Assembly: GCF_003073045.1 (NCBI RefSeq) | Contig: NC_037590.1 | Location: forward strand, 27,926,449 to 27,990,448 | Origin: Pomacea canaliculata | Lineage: Eukaryota; Mollusca; Gastropoda; Architaenioglossa; Ampullariidae | Reading direction: 5' to 3' | Length of the DNA: 64,000 nucleotides | Shown here: piece after piece, positions 51,501 through 63,611 of the stretch | Layout: each line of letters opens with the position of its first letter | Numbering within the stretch: position 1 is the stretch's first letter | Translations under genes and position numbers: made by a program | Notes under the pieces: generated by a model | Databases searched by the model: none | Told to the model about the DNA's origin: nothing | The model's input: the letters and a program-made list of their open reading frames with translations, nothing else

Positions 51501-54500
51501 ATTCTGTTTAGGCAAGTGCACAATTAATTTCCCTTTTTTTTCGTCACCCCCGAAATACGAAGTACACCCATTGCATGACGTATCAGATATTTCTGTTTTA
51601 CCCCTGCCTGTTTTTGCAGCAGAAAGAATTACAAAAGTTCTTTGTTTTCTAGACCCATTTGCTCTATATTACACGGAAATGGGATTTGATGTTAGGCGCC
51701 AATGCTGGACATAAAACGGATATGTTAGTAAAACTGCTGATATGGTGACAATAAAAATGTCTACATTTTATCAGCTGTAACAACGGACAAATCATTAAAA
51801 TAAATAAGCAATATAATCCTAAGAGAAACAATGCTTAATCTAAAGAATGTAGGCAAGCACAATAGGAGGCTATGCCTGAAGCCCATAGACAGAGAAAAGA
51901 AACAGGGAAGATGAAAACACTAATGCAGCAGTTCTCAACCTTTTACTTGTGACGCCCCCCTGACGAACAAAGGTACGTCTGCGTGTCCCCCCCTTAGCCA
52001 TCAATGTAAGCTAATTTCACTAATACCAGTATAAGAAACTTTTAAAAAATGACCACCTTCGCGTCCCCCTTGTAAGCACGTCGCATCCCCCCCAGGGTGG
52101 CGTGCCCACCGTTTGAGAACCGCAGCACTAATGGCTTCCAAGTTTTTTTTTAAAAAAGTGAAAATAAAACATGACACTGGGATATAAGATTTGACTTAAA
52201 TCACATGGAAGAATGCCTTTTGTAACTTACAAATATTACCAGACATTTTTCTAAGTGATCTGCCACAAAATATATATATTTTAAAACTTACTTTAGATAG
52301 GCATGTGATACAGAAATAAAAATGTAGTTTTACTTAGAAATGCATAAATTTAAGGTCATAAGGATAGTCCAAAAATATGAGAATCTTTAAAGATTTTTAC
52401 AATAAGTATTACGAGACTACATAAGCAGCACAAATGTTTTCACATATCTACAATGAAAACTGTTACTTTCGTCAAAGCTTGGTATTTTTTTTTAAAAGGT
52501 CACACCATAAGATAAATCATATACCAACCAAAGGATTTTGTAAATTAGAGAATGACCTGAACTTTTTTGGTATCTCATGTGGTCTAGAAATTTGATGTAC
52601 CCCAACCCCTGAATTCAGCAAATGAAAGAATATTTTTGGTCAGATATCAATTATTGAAGAACTGATACACCAAGATATCTTGTCTTCATCTTTAATGACC
52701 ACATGCTTAATTAACAAAAAACCAAGTATCATAAAACAAGCTGTGAAAATAGTATTACCCTTTTCTCTTTCGGAAATTCCTGGTGAAGTTGGATCGAGGA
52801 GAACGAGATCTGGACCTTGACCTGGACCATGATCTGGATTTTGACCTGGACCTAGATCTTGATCTGGACCTAGACCCTGAAGATGACCCTGACCATGACC
52901 TGCTGTACGACCTCCGATATGTAGGGACTCGATCACGATTATATGGCCGACCTTGAGGCCTATTTTTGGGAGAGAATCCCAAAGGCTGACCCTGTGTCTG
53001 AGCAACTGGATATGCTTGTGGTGGTCGCTGCTGCTGTTGCTGTTTGTTTTGCATGTCAAAACGACTGCGTTTGGCTCCCCTTAACATCTGAGAACCTGAA
53101 AATCTTGACCCAGGTGAATGGCCAAAAGATTTAAGCGAGTCAAATCCACCATTTAGACTGCACAAAAAAAGAAACAACAGAAATTGTGTTTGCTTGTTAA
53201 CAATGCTTTCATCCTTCTTAAACGAACGATGCTAATACAATAAAAACCTCCCATTAAGATCATTGCAGCTGTTTTAGATATAACCCAAACAATTTTTATG
53301 AACATATTTCACCATATTAATGTCATCTCTATTAGAAGTACCTCCCCAGTGCCTAGTTTGTGCTATATTACAACTTTTTTGCAATAGTCTTGTGTTGAGA
53401 AAATAAATTAAGTACATTTTAAAATAGACTGCTTATAAGTGTTTGTTCTATATTACAACTCTAAGCAGAAATACAATAAAATAAATAAGTATATTATAAA
53501 AGAGACTGCTTGGTCACTGTGTCAACAATTATTTCCACCCAAAACCATATCACCCTAGCCATATTAACCAGCAACCTGAATTGAATAAACCCTGCCATAT
53601 CGTTCCATAATAAAACTACATCAACCCAAAACTAAAACACAAATCGATCACTGATGACACAAGGAGCAACTAATGTCAAATATTACCAACAGAGACATTC
53701 AGCCAACATCACACTAAACAACAATCGGTACTTGGCCAAATGTACTGAAAGGAAAAAAAATCTTACAATGGCACAAATGTTAGTCTTAAAACAGTTTTTT
53801 TTTAATAAAAAAAAAGCCTATCATTTATTTTTGTGTTCATAGGTTAGCATTAAGTGTACATGCTGAAATTTAGGCATCCATTTGTTTTGGGTTAAAATAA
53901 CCGCTCCCTCCATTCACTATAATAAACAACAATTAAAGATACTTAAAACAAAGGTTTTAAGTTTTGGAGTATACCCCTGACCTAAATGCTCTTTAACCCT
54001 TATAGCACAATGAGCCACAAATAAGCCTTTCTGGGAAGCATGGGAAAGACCATTTTCATCACTTTTTTTGTTGTTGCAAAGTTCAAGCTTTCTCTTTTCC
54101 CAAAATTGCATAGGTTTACCTGAGAACAGCAATAACAAACATAATTCACTGTCGTCTTCAGTTATTAGCCATTGTATTTGTCATACTTATATGAAGTGCT
54201 ATAAGGTTTCGCATGGGACATTGTTGAAAAAGCTGATTATATTTGGTCTCTTTGTAAATGACAGCACACACACACACAAATCCATTTTTATGTTTAATTG
54301 GAATATGACACTGCTTCTTGGTAAGTTTGCTTTTTATTAATTTTTAGATTAACTTTTTAATAAACTTACACAGGTAATGGTTCATTGGCCCAATCTTTAG
54401 TGGCTGCACTGCCATCATCAAAAGCTCGTTGCAACTTCTCTTTTAACAAAGCCTCCATGCGATCTTTCTCTGTCTCATTCTGAGCAGATGCAAAAGCTCT

Positions 54501-57500
54501 CTGAACATATTCCCTGCAAAAAAAAAATAAAATAAAAAATTAATGCACAATTTTTTAAATTAGAGAATCTGCCAAAATCTCGAAACACATTTAGGACAGG
54601 GTTCCCAGGGATCAATGATGGTGCCAAGTAAGGACCTTAAAAGGACTTTGTAAGGACCTTTCATGCATTTGTAAGGACCTAAGTGACAGTCATCAATGCT
54701 TAATTTTTTCTCATGTACGGTCAGAAAGAGGTATTATTTATGAATCTTTGATCTTCTCTATGTTCTGAAATACATGTATTACTATTCTAGTAATAGCTAA
54801 ATCAAAGAGTTAATTATGATGCCTATTTAGATAACTTAAAAAGTCTCTTTAGCGCGCTGATAACATACACCGTTAATGTTAATGTGCTTCTTCAAAACAC
54901 TTTCCCCATTGACGAAAGATTCAAGTACATTCTGCAGGCAGCACATTGTGCACAATGTTTATCTTTAGAGTCTTTTATCAACCAGTCTTTATATTTTTCT
55001 TCCTTTAGCCAGTTCTCTGTAAAAGAACACTTCCCCGGCATCTTTTGAATTGTCAAGACAACACACAAATGTGGTCATCTGTCAAGACTAAAATATCGTG
55101 AAACTTAAGTTCTTGACGCAAACGAGACTTGACAGTTGTGTAATTAAAATGGCGGTGAGGCAAAGAATTGTCTGTATTTTCCGCCAAAGTAGACTCAGAA
55201 AATAAATTTGTGGATTTATAAAACGCATGAAAAATAAATCTGTTTAAATATTTTATTGATATAAGGACTTGTAAGATTAACAGAGAAAATGTAAGGACGT
55301 GTGTGAGGATGTGTAAGGACCGAATGGCAAATATAAAGACTTATAAGGCCTTATGGCGAAAATTCTCTACGTAAGGACTTGTAAGGATAGGTAAGGACCC
55401 TGCGAACTCTGTCAGGAGACATATTTTTATTAAAATTTTGGGAGAAAACACCAGTATAACATACTTTAGTTCAGGAGACCATTCCTTGGCCGCATTAGTC
55501 TTGTCTTCATCTCTGTTAAACAGAAAGGAATCAAGTGGACCATTAATGGTTAACTAGTACACATGCCCACTGATGATAATATGTATGAAACTGACAAAAC
55601 TTCCTAAAGATCTCTGTGAAAATGCTACACATCTACATATGTTAAGGTAAGGTGTGGCTTGAGAAAACAGCGTTTAGGCGAACTGATCGAATACTTTGAT
55701 ATATAATAAATAAGGTTCATGTGTTTTTTTGTTATAAAGTATATGTTTTGATGGTAAATTAATTCATTTTTCACACCTACCCTCACCCATCTTCTTTCAA
55801 AGCCTTGTGCAAAAATCTCTTGTTTGAGTCTTAGTTATGCACATGATTGCACTAAGCCAAAAATTAGAATAGGCATTCTCTCCCCTAGCTTGTTATACAC
55901 CTGAAAGCCATTTGCTAAAAATAATTTCAAAGCTATTTACAAGTGTTCACAACTGTAGACGGACATTGTACATTCCAGTAAATAAATTTGAAACAACATG
56001 ATCCAATTGGTTTATAACCATCACGATGAGCACTTCTGCCATTAGTAAAATGGCAGACATTTGTTGATTCATTCAAGCTCAGTTATGATTGACGCAGTTT
56101 GTTAAATAGTCTGATTTATAAGCGATAAGAATAAATCTCGAAACGAGAAATACTCTCAAATGTTGCAAAAGCAAAATGCGACTACACAGCAAAACAAAAT
56201 GAGTTAGGACATACCATGTGCTGAAAGACATTGTGATGTGTAGATAACAACTGCTCCTGACAATTTAAGTGAGGAGTGCCTCCCCCTAACCCACCCTCCC
56301 TCCCTCACACAATGAGTACACTTGTTTTATGATATATTTAATCTTTCTAGAGCTTTTCATCGTAACCTGTTTTAGTCACAGAACAAATTGTAATAGTTTT
56401 TGGATGGAAATGGAAACTTGAGAGTAGTACTTCAATATCGGGTGCACAGTGGAAATTTCAATAAATCTGGTTATGCAGTGATGAAAAATATCAACCAAAT
56501 GTACAACAAATCATTTAAAATAAATAAGTTTGCATGGAAGTAAAACGGTGCTGAATTAAAAGAAAATAAATAAAAAAAGAAACTCCACCAGCTTTACCTA
56601 TTAGCTCCACTGATGCCTTCTATCTGATCTTTAGCTGGGCTTTCTGATGGACTGTGTCTCTTGGCAAGGGAACGTGACTGAAGAGCTGCAGCTTGCATCA
56701 TTGGATGCATCTGCCCCATGGACTTAGGTCCAGAGCTTTGGCTGGTTGCTGGAGTATTTTGATTCACATGTTTTCGCTTTGGGATTTGAAAGCGTATACC
56801 TTGCCCTGGCCATTCTGAAGTAGAGAAAAAAAGTTAAATGCAATTCTGAAACAAAAATTTACATATTTTTCAGAAATGAATCTTGCTTTTTTTTTAATAA
56901 AAAACTTAAGCATTAAGTTTGCTTTCTTTCATTAACATTCATCCAATGCTACTTTTACTGCCATGGCTAAAGTCTTATATAAATTTATTGTTCATTTCAG
57001 GGAAATACACTAATTTTAATTTTTATCATACTTATCAAAGTTACAAAAAACAGAGAAACCAAAAAGTAAACATGATTTAAAGCTTCATGCTTACATGAGT
57101 CACTATAATGTTTAGGAGCTTAATACCACTAAAATGACTTGATTACTATAAACAGCTTTTAAAATTGTAATGTATGATAAGAACAAAAAGATTTGTTGTT
57201 GTGATCTTGGAAAACTTATCAATAACAGCCAAACAAAAGGCATTATTTTAATTTATAATACTGTGCAATTTAAAATCTCCCATTAATGTCCTTAGAAATT
57301 CATTAAAGTGGTATTGTGATAATGCAGTAAAAGTAGCTTGTTTGTAAGACTCACTTTGTCCAAATCGTGACCCAACATCAAGTGAAAGTCCTCGTGATTC
57401 AGACTGTGAGGAAGCCCTCATGTCGTTTCCATCAACCATGTTCTGATGGTATGAGGAATGATGGTCCATGCCATTAGAATGGACACTCATCCGTGGACCC

Positions 57501-58957
57501 ATGGGTGGTGGAAAACCATAGCCTCCAGTCTAAAAAAATTAAAAGGGATAATAAAAATCCTGGTCAATATAGAATGAAGCCAAAGGTAGGTTGCTGTAAA
57601 TATTTTTGAGCCATTTAATGGTGATTAAAACTCTCAAACTGTTTACACAATCTGATACATATAGATAGTGACTTGAAAAGCGTCTGTTAAAAAAAGGGAA
57701 AAAACTAAAAAGATTACAATTGATGTCAACATATTCCAAAAGAAAATATATATTCATCAAGAATGTCTTAAGATTAACCTTGCTGATTAAAAATTCACCT
57801 GCATATCAGCATATGGTGGAGGTGGTGGTACTGGTGCATAGTTCTGCATACCATAACTGTAGCTGGAACATATTTCTAAAATTAATAGTTCAATAGCTCT
57901 CTTAAAAGAAAGAAACAAACTCAGCAACACACTTTTTAGCATGCTACAAGTGAAATATATAGATAAGTTATAGATAAAACTGCCAATACTACAACATATT
58001 AAACTAGATAGGGAACAAAAATTGGAGTAATAATGATGAAACTCCTTTGTTATGATAATAGTCATACAATGTTCCGAATGCATTTGTTACTGCTATCACA
58101 CATCTGTTTTTTAATAGAATCACTTACGGGTAGCCATATTGTTGGTATATATTATATGGATTTGGTGGTGGGTAAAATGCATATTGTGCCCCTTGATCTG
58201 GTGGTGGTGGTGGAGGAGGTGGGCCAGGGGGTGGTGGTGGTGGTGGTGCACTCAATAATTCACTTGTTAAAGCATTGCTATGTTCTTGGCCTCCTTTCTT
58301 TTTATTTCCTTTTGATGGGGAGGAAGACTGTACAGCTTCAAGGGCCTTTCTTGCTGTCTCCCATTCTGGTTTCATTTCTGTTTGCTGCATATCTCCCACA
58401 GGTGGCCTGAAACAAAAGTTTTGTAAAGCTTCTGGAGGCAAACGAAATTAATGGTTGGCGAAATATAGGTGTCTAGAAACTAGAAATTATCGAAGCTGCA
58501 GATTTTGGGTTTTTCCCTCGAACAGTGTTCCAGCAGTTAAATCCTGGAATAATTAAGTAGCTTATTACGCAACAGCTTACAAAACCTTCCGCGAAGATCT
58601 CATAACTCAAGATCAGCTTGAGGCGTTTACTAACAATGCCGTATGGTCTACCACGACCAGTGATATAGTGTTCTAATCACAAAAAATAAAACAGAACCAA
58701 AATTTACAACAGTAAAATCATTTTGTTCTGATAATGGGAAAAATGTCATTTACATTTCCATTTGTAAACCCTCTTGGTGAGAAATACATGAAAATACTAA
58801 TCGAGTGTTACGGGTAAGCCGCCATCTTGTTAAGAGAAGTAACAAGCTACACAATCAATCAATTATAACCTTAATTTCTCTTTAAATACTCTCCATAGAA
58901 ACATAAATCATCAAACAAATGTCTAGTACAATACCATGCCACTTCTGTTGCGGCCAT
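42521..58957 (-). CDS. LENG8: LENG8 homologue, SAC3/GANP-domain mRNP factor
   Basis: Nuclear protein of the leukocyte receptor cluster member 8 family, related to SAC3/GANP and yeast Thp3, linked to mRNA processing and export. Sixteen exons: 58957-58935, 58406-58128, 57862-57799, 57529-57355, 56814-56598, 55512-55465, 54513-54370, 53157-52759, 50690-50486, 48922-48790, 48173-48084, 47679-47545, 46642-46574, 43745-43616, 43371-43164, 42680-42521; about 826 residues (human 800). N-terminal: MAATEVAW, the conserved [12 protein letters not shown], then proline runs and a Tyr/Gly/Gln-rich region. Middle: [31 protein letters not shown], a long RS-repeat region (exon 8) and an RGRG region (exon 9). 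C-terminal SAC3/GANP part: [90 protein letters not shown]. Introns are GT/AG except a U12-type intron between exons 14 and 15. Exon 8 (exit phase 2) and exon 9 (entry phase 1) do not join; a small exon in 50691-52758 or an indel would explain it. Confidence 0.92.
43372..43615 (-). other. U12-type (minor spliceosome) intron in LENG8, AT-AG ends
   Basis: On the minus strand the intron begins ATATCCTTTT immediately after exon 14 (ending CTCG), a perfect U12 donor. Near its 3' end it holds TTCCTTGAC (43389-43381), a perfect U12 branch site, with the acceptor TTTAG 10 nt downstream of the branch adenosine. Joining G|AT restores the family sequence (Asp-Met-Thr-Thr, compare Asp-Ile-Thr-Thr in human). 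No GT donor gives that frame. The length is 244 nt. Confidence 0.85.
43882..45610. repeat. Intronic satellite, eight copies of a ~211-bp unit
   Basis: Units begin with GCATTCAGCCCTTCTCTGG-like sequence at 43882, 44095, 44488, 44699, 44910, 45121, 45327 and 45539 (last partial). Spacing is 206-213 bp, except 393 bp where a MITE interrupts the second copy. The copies starting at 44699 and 44910 look identical, while the outer copies are diverged, so the core expanded recently. Two subtypes differ at a diagnostic segment (CCCACAGAAA versus CCCATGGTCTTTG). It lies in the LENG8 intron between exons 13 and 14; open frames across it are not genes. Confidence 0.9.
44220..44394. mobile_element. MITE inserted in one satellite unit
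   Basis: A 175-bp element with inverted ends CAGGGCTTCTGCT (13 bp perfect) and GGGGTCCC-type internal short repeats. It is flanked by TTATAG on both sides (44214-44219 and 44395-44400). The sister units have a single uninterrupted TTATAGAGATG, which proves the insertion and the 6-bp duplication. The ends look hAT-like but hAT elements make 8-bp duplications, so the superfamily is unsettled. Confidence 0.85.
51926..52125. mobile_element. hAT-type MITE with 8-bp target duplication
   Basis: A 200-bp element beginning CAGCAGTTCTCAACC and ending with GTTTGAGAACCGCAG, the degenerate form of the CAGTGGTTCTCAA hAT terminus. It is flanked by CACTAATG on both sides (51918-51925 and 52126-52133). It lies in the LENG8 intron between exons 8 and 9, C-rich inside, without coding capacity. 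Confidence 0.85.
54597..55411 (-). mobile_element. hAT deletion derivative keeping the transposase N-terminus
   Basis: An 815-bp element in the LENG8 intron between exons 6 and 7. The ends are CAGGGTTCCCAGGG (left) and, read inward, CAGAGTTCGCAGGG (right), with many subterminal GTAAGGAC-type repeats that are probably transposase-binding sites. Inside, on the minus strand, 55041-54892 encodes 49 residues starting [20 protein letters not shown] with [18 protein letters not shown], the BED/hAT-type zinc-binding start of a transposase. One A missing in the run after SSMGK shifts the frame to an early stop; in the next frame the zinc-finger continuation VLKKHI is still readable. The rest of the transposase is deleted. 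No clear 8-bp duplication was seen. Confidence 0.75.
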
Positions 58958-60360
58958 AATGGAAAATGTATTATTTGTGCTTGGTCAAAGCAAGCGATTT
59001 TCGGTTTACTTTTTCTTCTACACGCTTCTAACGATGATTGCTTCAGAGGAAGCAGCGCCACCTTCCACAGGGAAGCTACTTCCATCCACCACCTACGTCA
59101 TTACAAAAGAATAGTAATAACAAACACAGGAAAAGTATATGCAAGACGGAATAAAGTAAAGAGATTTTGCATTTACTATGCAATTACTTAAAGCAATAGC
59201 CATGGTAATCACAGAGTTGAACGCACTTATCAGTACATAAACACGTGTACACACAAAAAAAACAAAAAACTATTGAACCCTTTCTTGTGACGTCACCACA
59301 ACATGCGTGGAGGATAGTCTGATCGCTCATTCCTCGTTACTGAAACCTGAAAGGTACCCTTCTTCTATGTTATCAGCCACAATCATTATGATGACTTCTG
59401 AAACTTTTATCACCGAGATAATCGCTTTTGTCTAGTAGACGACGGAAGTTGTGTATAACAAATGGTTTTCTCAACGTTAATTTTATTAAATATCTGCTAA
59501 GAATCTCAGAAACACAACAGATTTACAGAAATATACAAAAAAAAAATTTATTGAAACTGAAATCTGTCTAATTGTAACGACCGTTTGATTTTAATGACAC
59601 TGTTCTGTGTCGACTTTTTATAGGCATAAGAACCAGGTGAGCAGTTATCTTTTTAACTAATTTATGGACACTTTTATGCCACCTACTTTCAACAAATACA
59701 GCAAACATTCTCATCCAAAAATATTAAATTTAATTTTACGACCCATGATCCGAAGTGAACGAAAATTAAATTGGCTGCAAAGTTTGTGTAGCTCTGAAGA
59801 AAGAAGCATATATTATTTGCTATATATATATGCTTCGACCATTTCTCGCTATATTCCTGTACGGTGCCTTTCAGGTTAGTGTTTCATGGTCTACCGTTGC
59901 GCGGTCCTTCTCCCCATGCTGGATCCTGTTGCTGATTATTGTGTTTCACCGCCTGTGTAAATCACCTCCACGTCTCCCCCAGTGCGCATGTCCTGGAACA
60001 CTTATTCGCCCACCCCAGCGACCAGAACCCACTGTAAATTCGCCACGGCGCACTGCTTTACGACATGAACCATTCATCGTCTGACACACATGAGCAATCC
60101 CCGAAACAATTTATCTAATGAACATGAATAGTTCCCGAATCAATCCGTCAACCCATCCGCCGAGGTAAACAGTTGTAATGTTTAGCGGTTGTGCAACAAT
60201 GTCGCACATAAATTCACAGCAGTGCGTCGCCGATTTTCAAAGAGGGCGAAACTACATTGTGCTCTGCCGGGTAAGTGCTATTAGTACAGGGGTCCATTTT
60301 GCGCCCTGCACAGACTGAGGTTTAGCGCTTTTCTTTGTATCAGTTGTCTCCATTGATTCC
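58958..60360. other. LENG8 upstream region
   Basis: Holds the presumed LENG8 promoter; no clear TATA box. The open frames at 58919-59191 (antisense to exon 1) and 59830-60084 have no motif or splice support and are not called. Confidence 0.35.
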
Positions 60361-60369
60361 ATAATGCAG

Positions 60370-61350
60370 AATGTCATAGAGCCTGTCCTCAGCTGAAAGT
60401 TGTACGGGTCGTTGCAATACTCTGTCCACCCATTTAGAACACCAGTGCTTTCTGCGAGAGGGTGGTCAATGTTATCTTCGATGACCGAAGTCTTGTGTTG
60501 ACGTATCTTGGTGAAGGTCTTCAGTAGCTGATAAGCTTTATGTTATCGCTTTGTGCTGGTTTCGTTAGAGTTTGGCATTTGTCCTCAATCCAATTTTTCT
60601 TAGCTGCTTTCATCTTCACGATGTCGCATTTCAATAATTTGTACTAGGAAGCTGAATCGGGACTACGTTTTCTTTTTTCAAGACCTTCTTTGGTCTCAAA
60701 GATATAGGTTCTCGTTCTTTTCTTCCTATGATTCCAGAATTACTTTGGCTGTTAAAACTGCACCTATTTGATGTCCACACAGAAGCCGACCATGTTCAGA
60801 GCGGAAATTAAACTGGCCTCCAACTTGGGCCTTGAAAATATCAGTAGTGTTTGGGTCTTGCAGTTTTTCCAAGTCAAAGCCAAGTTCAGGCTCATTAAGA
60901 CAAGGCCATGGTCGCTGCCTCTGTTAGCTCCTGTATATTACTTAGCTTTACCCTTGTTGATGTTGAATTTGAAGCGCCTTGGCATCAGGATAAATTCAAT
61001 TTCGTTATGGACCAAATCATCTGAGAGTGCCAAGTTGCAGTTCTTGATTTCTTATGGGAATAGAGGAAACTGATTACTGCGAGTCTCTTGTTCCGTGCAA
61101 ATTCTAGAAGTTTAAGTCCTCTGTCGCTGGTTATACGTTGTCCAAACTGAGCTATCGTTCCTGCTTATTGTTAATATGCATCTGAGCAGATCTCGCCGTT
61201 CCAGATACTGAGTAAGACTAGAATGTTCTTCATTTATGACATTTTCTACTGATCGTAGAACTGCACTTGGTCGTCTTCATGCATGGAAATCGAAATTTAG
61301 TCTAGGAAAATGGTGATATTATGAGGCCTGTCCGAGATGTCTGCCAGAAA
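60370..61350 (-). mobile_element. LINE fragment, APE endonuclease to RT linker, decayed
   Basis: Read on the minus strand, pieces in more than one frame follow the order of an AP-type endonuclease: ITSDRGLKLLEFARNKRLAV, TATWHS, HNEIEFILMPRRFKF, and the catalytic GSDHGLVLM block (near 60910). Then come LKKLQDPNTTDIFKAQVGG-like linker residues and GWTEYCNDPYNFQ just before where the reverse transcriptase would start. Several stops and frame changes interrupt it, and the reverse transcriptase is absent. It is the same general kind of LINE as the 3' fragment near 37.8 kb, possibly the same family. Confidence 0.75.
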
Positions 61351-61479
61351 TTGATGTACAGCCGATCACGCCACACATTTTGCTGTCCACTCCCTGGAGC
61401 TTGCTGGTAACGGGAGGGCGGGAGAGACGCGGTCATACTATATCCGGACCTCGACCAGTCCGGCATGACATTTCATTTT

Positions 61480-61625
61480 ATCCACGCCCTGTCTCTAGGT
61501 TTATGCACTTGATGGCGCCCATCTCATCTCCAGGGGTGCCCGCTAGAGTATGTGGTTAAAACACTTGCTTGTCACCACTGTAGTGGGAAACTCATGATGG
61601 AAGCACTTTCCTACGAAATAAACTA
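61480..61625. other. Possible tRNA-derived SINE-like fragment
   Basis: Contains GTGGTTAAAACACTTGCTTG followed by a CACCACTGTAGTGGG-like segment and ends ACGAAATAAACTAACCAAC. The order resembles tRNA-derived SINEs of molluscs, but a proper B box is not readable. The remaining 61630-63600 contains a TG/CG microsatellite (about 61690-61720) and no supported gene. Confidence 0.25.
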
Positions 61626-63611
61626 ACCAACGTTAATGAGCGTTGTTTCTTGAAATAATTTGTGTTCGAACAGATCGTGATAATGTAGTCTGTGTGTGTG
61701 TGTGCGTGCGTGCGTGCGCTCTGTGCTTTTTATATGCCTTGCATCAAAATTCCTGTGATCCTGTTAATTTGCTTCCTCCTCCACCATTCTACGGAGGAAC
61801 AAATAAAGAATCTTTTACTATTCGTACAACTACTCTCCGCGTTGTGTTGTTTCTTGCACGACTGACCCACCCCTGTGTAACCGTGGAGAGGAGGCGTTGT
61901 GTTGGAAAACTGCAGAGGTGTTTCTGATTTCTCTTTATTTTCATTTTGAAGAGTTTTATATTGTCTCCCTTTCCTGAGGATGTTATTGGGAATTCATCCT
62001 TGATTTCAAAGTTATTGAAGAAGACTTTACGTGGTCAGACAGTTAATGGTGCAAAGCGTAACACAACGCTCAGAAATCCGCTAACACTATTAGAAAGGTG
62101 AAACTGGATGGCACTGCCATGGATTTGCTCAGTCATCTGGACAACGTATGGACAAACTACAAGTTATACTTTTCTTTTCGTTTATGTAAACAGGCATGGC
62201 TTTTAAGTTTATAAAGCTAAGAGAAGTCTGAACAAAAGTTCGAGTATGGCAGGGCTAGTCTTAAACAATGCACATTTTTTTTTTTTAACAATCGTCTTTC
62301 ACAAACAGAATGCTCTTGTATTAATCAACTCCCGCGAAGGTTCTTTAGGTCTGAATTGCCCCAAAGCCGCAATGTGATTTTCCCTGTTGATTCCACGCTA
62401 TAAACCAACAAGCAAAGAGGATTACGTAATCTGAGATTATGTCAGCTGTCAGACACCCGGGATAGAACCATCATCCTTCTCACAACAAAGCTATACCCGG
62501 GAGGAACTGAAAAAAAAAAAAAAGCCATATCTGTCATCAGAAGTCGAACTCAAAGAGAGAGAGAAAAAAAAAACCGGATAAAAAGGCAGGATCCAATTGA
62601 TATAAATCACTGTGGAGAAGTGGAATGGCAGCGTTACACTGCCGATTTCATTTTCGTCCTTTGCACCTAGTTATATCAGTTAATTATACATTTTAAACCA
62701 ACACAACAGTGCCTATATTCTGCAAAGTATGGATCTTTTCGGTAATTAGCGCGCTAAGGGTTTGTTTTTTTAAGGTTCTTCCGGTTGATGTGCGGTCCTT
62801 GCCGTCAGCATGGTCGAAGTACAATCAGCACATATCTCCTACGCAAATTGAAAAAATTGACAGTGTATCCTAAAGATTTTGTTCAAAAAGGACAAACTGC
62901 GCCTACATTGAAGCAAATGCGAACGTGAACCCAGGTATTTATTAAATAACAGATATATAAGCTTGATAGCGTCAGTGCTTCACACGCCACCGCAGAGCAA
63001 ATTTACAGTAAACCCCATTAAAAAAAAGTGCACTGCTAAAAACTACTGACTTGATTGACAGAAACACTTGGAATGCTTGATAACAAATCTCCAAACGAAA
63101 AGTATTTCTCAATAATTCATTCAACACAATCATACCGAAGTTGCACGCTGTTTGTTCTCATTAAGACTCTAAAGGTACCCGCTTCAAGAACTTTAAGAAT
63201 GCGAGTTAAACCAGTTTTATCCGAAGATTCAATAGCAGAACGAAGAATAACCTGAACATTTTAATTCTGTAGAAAGTGAAGCTAGAAACGCCCATTGTCT
63301 GCTGGAAATTCTCACACATGACAGTATACTCACATCACTTTCGTTTTCTATGTTTAGAAAATTCACGAGAAACAAGGTTGGGGATTTGAAGCTAATTGCA
63401 GTTGAACGTGTTTTTCTAACAACTTTCTTTTCATAGTAAACACATACACGGTTGAAATACATGTACTACACACAGTGACTAGCCGAAACGGACGAAGGTC
63501 TTGTGTATGCATAATTCTTAGCAAAGGTCCACACTCAGTAAATGCATATTCCGATTTGCTCAATTTTAAACAATTTTACTGCGAGTGTGGGATTATAAGG
63601 TATATTTTTAA

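Noticed and set aside
52640-53134. Gly/Pro/Asp-rich and other frames over LENG8 exon 8
   Set aside because: Shadow frames of the RS-repeat exon; the RS frame fits the family and its neighbours.
58033-58410. 125-codon valine-rich frame on the plus strand
   Set aside because: Antisense of the polyproline-coding part of LENG8 exon 2.
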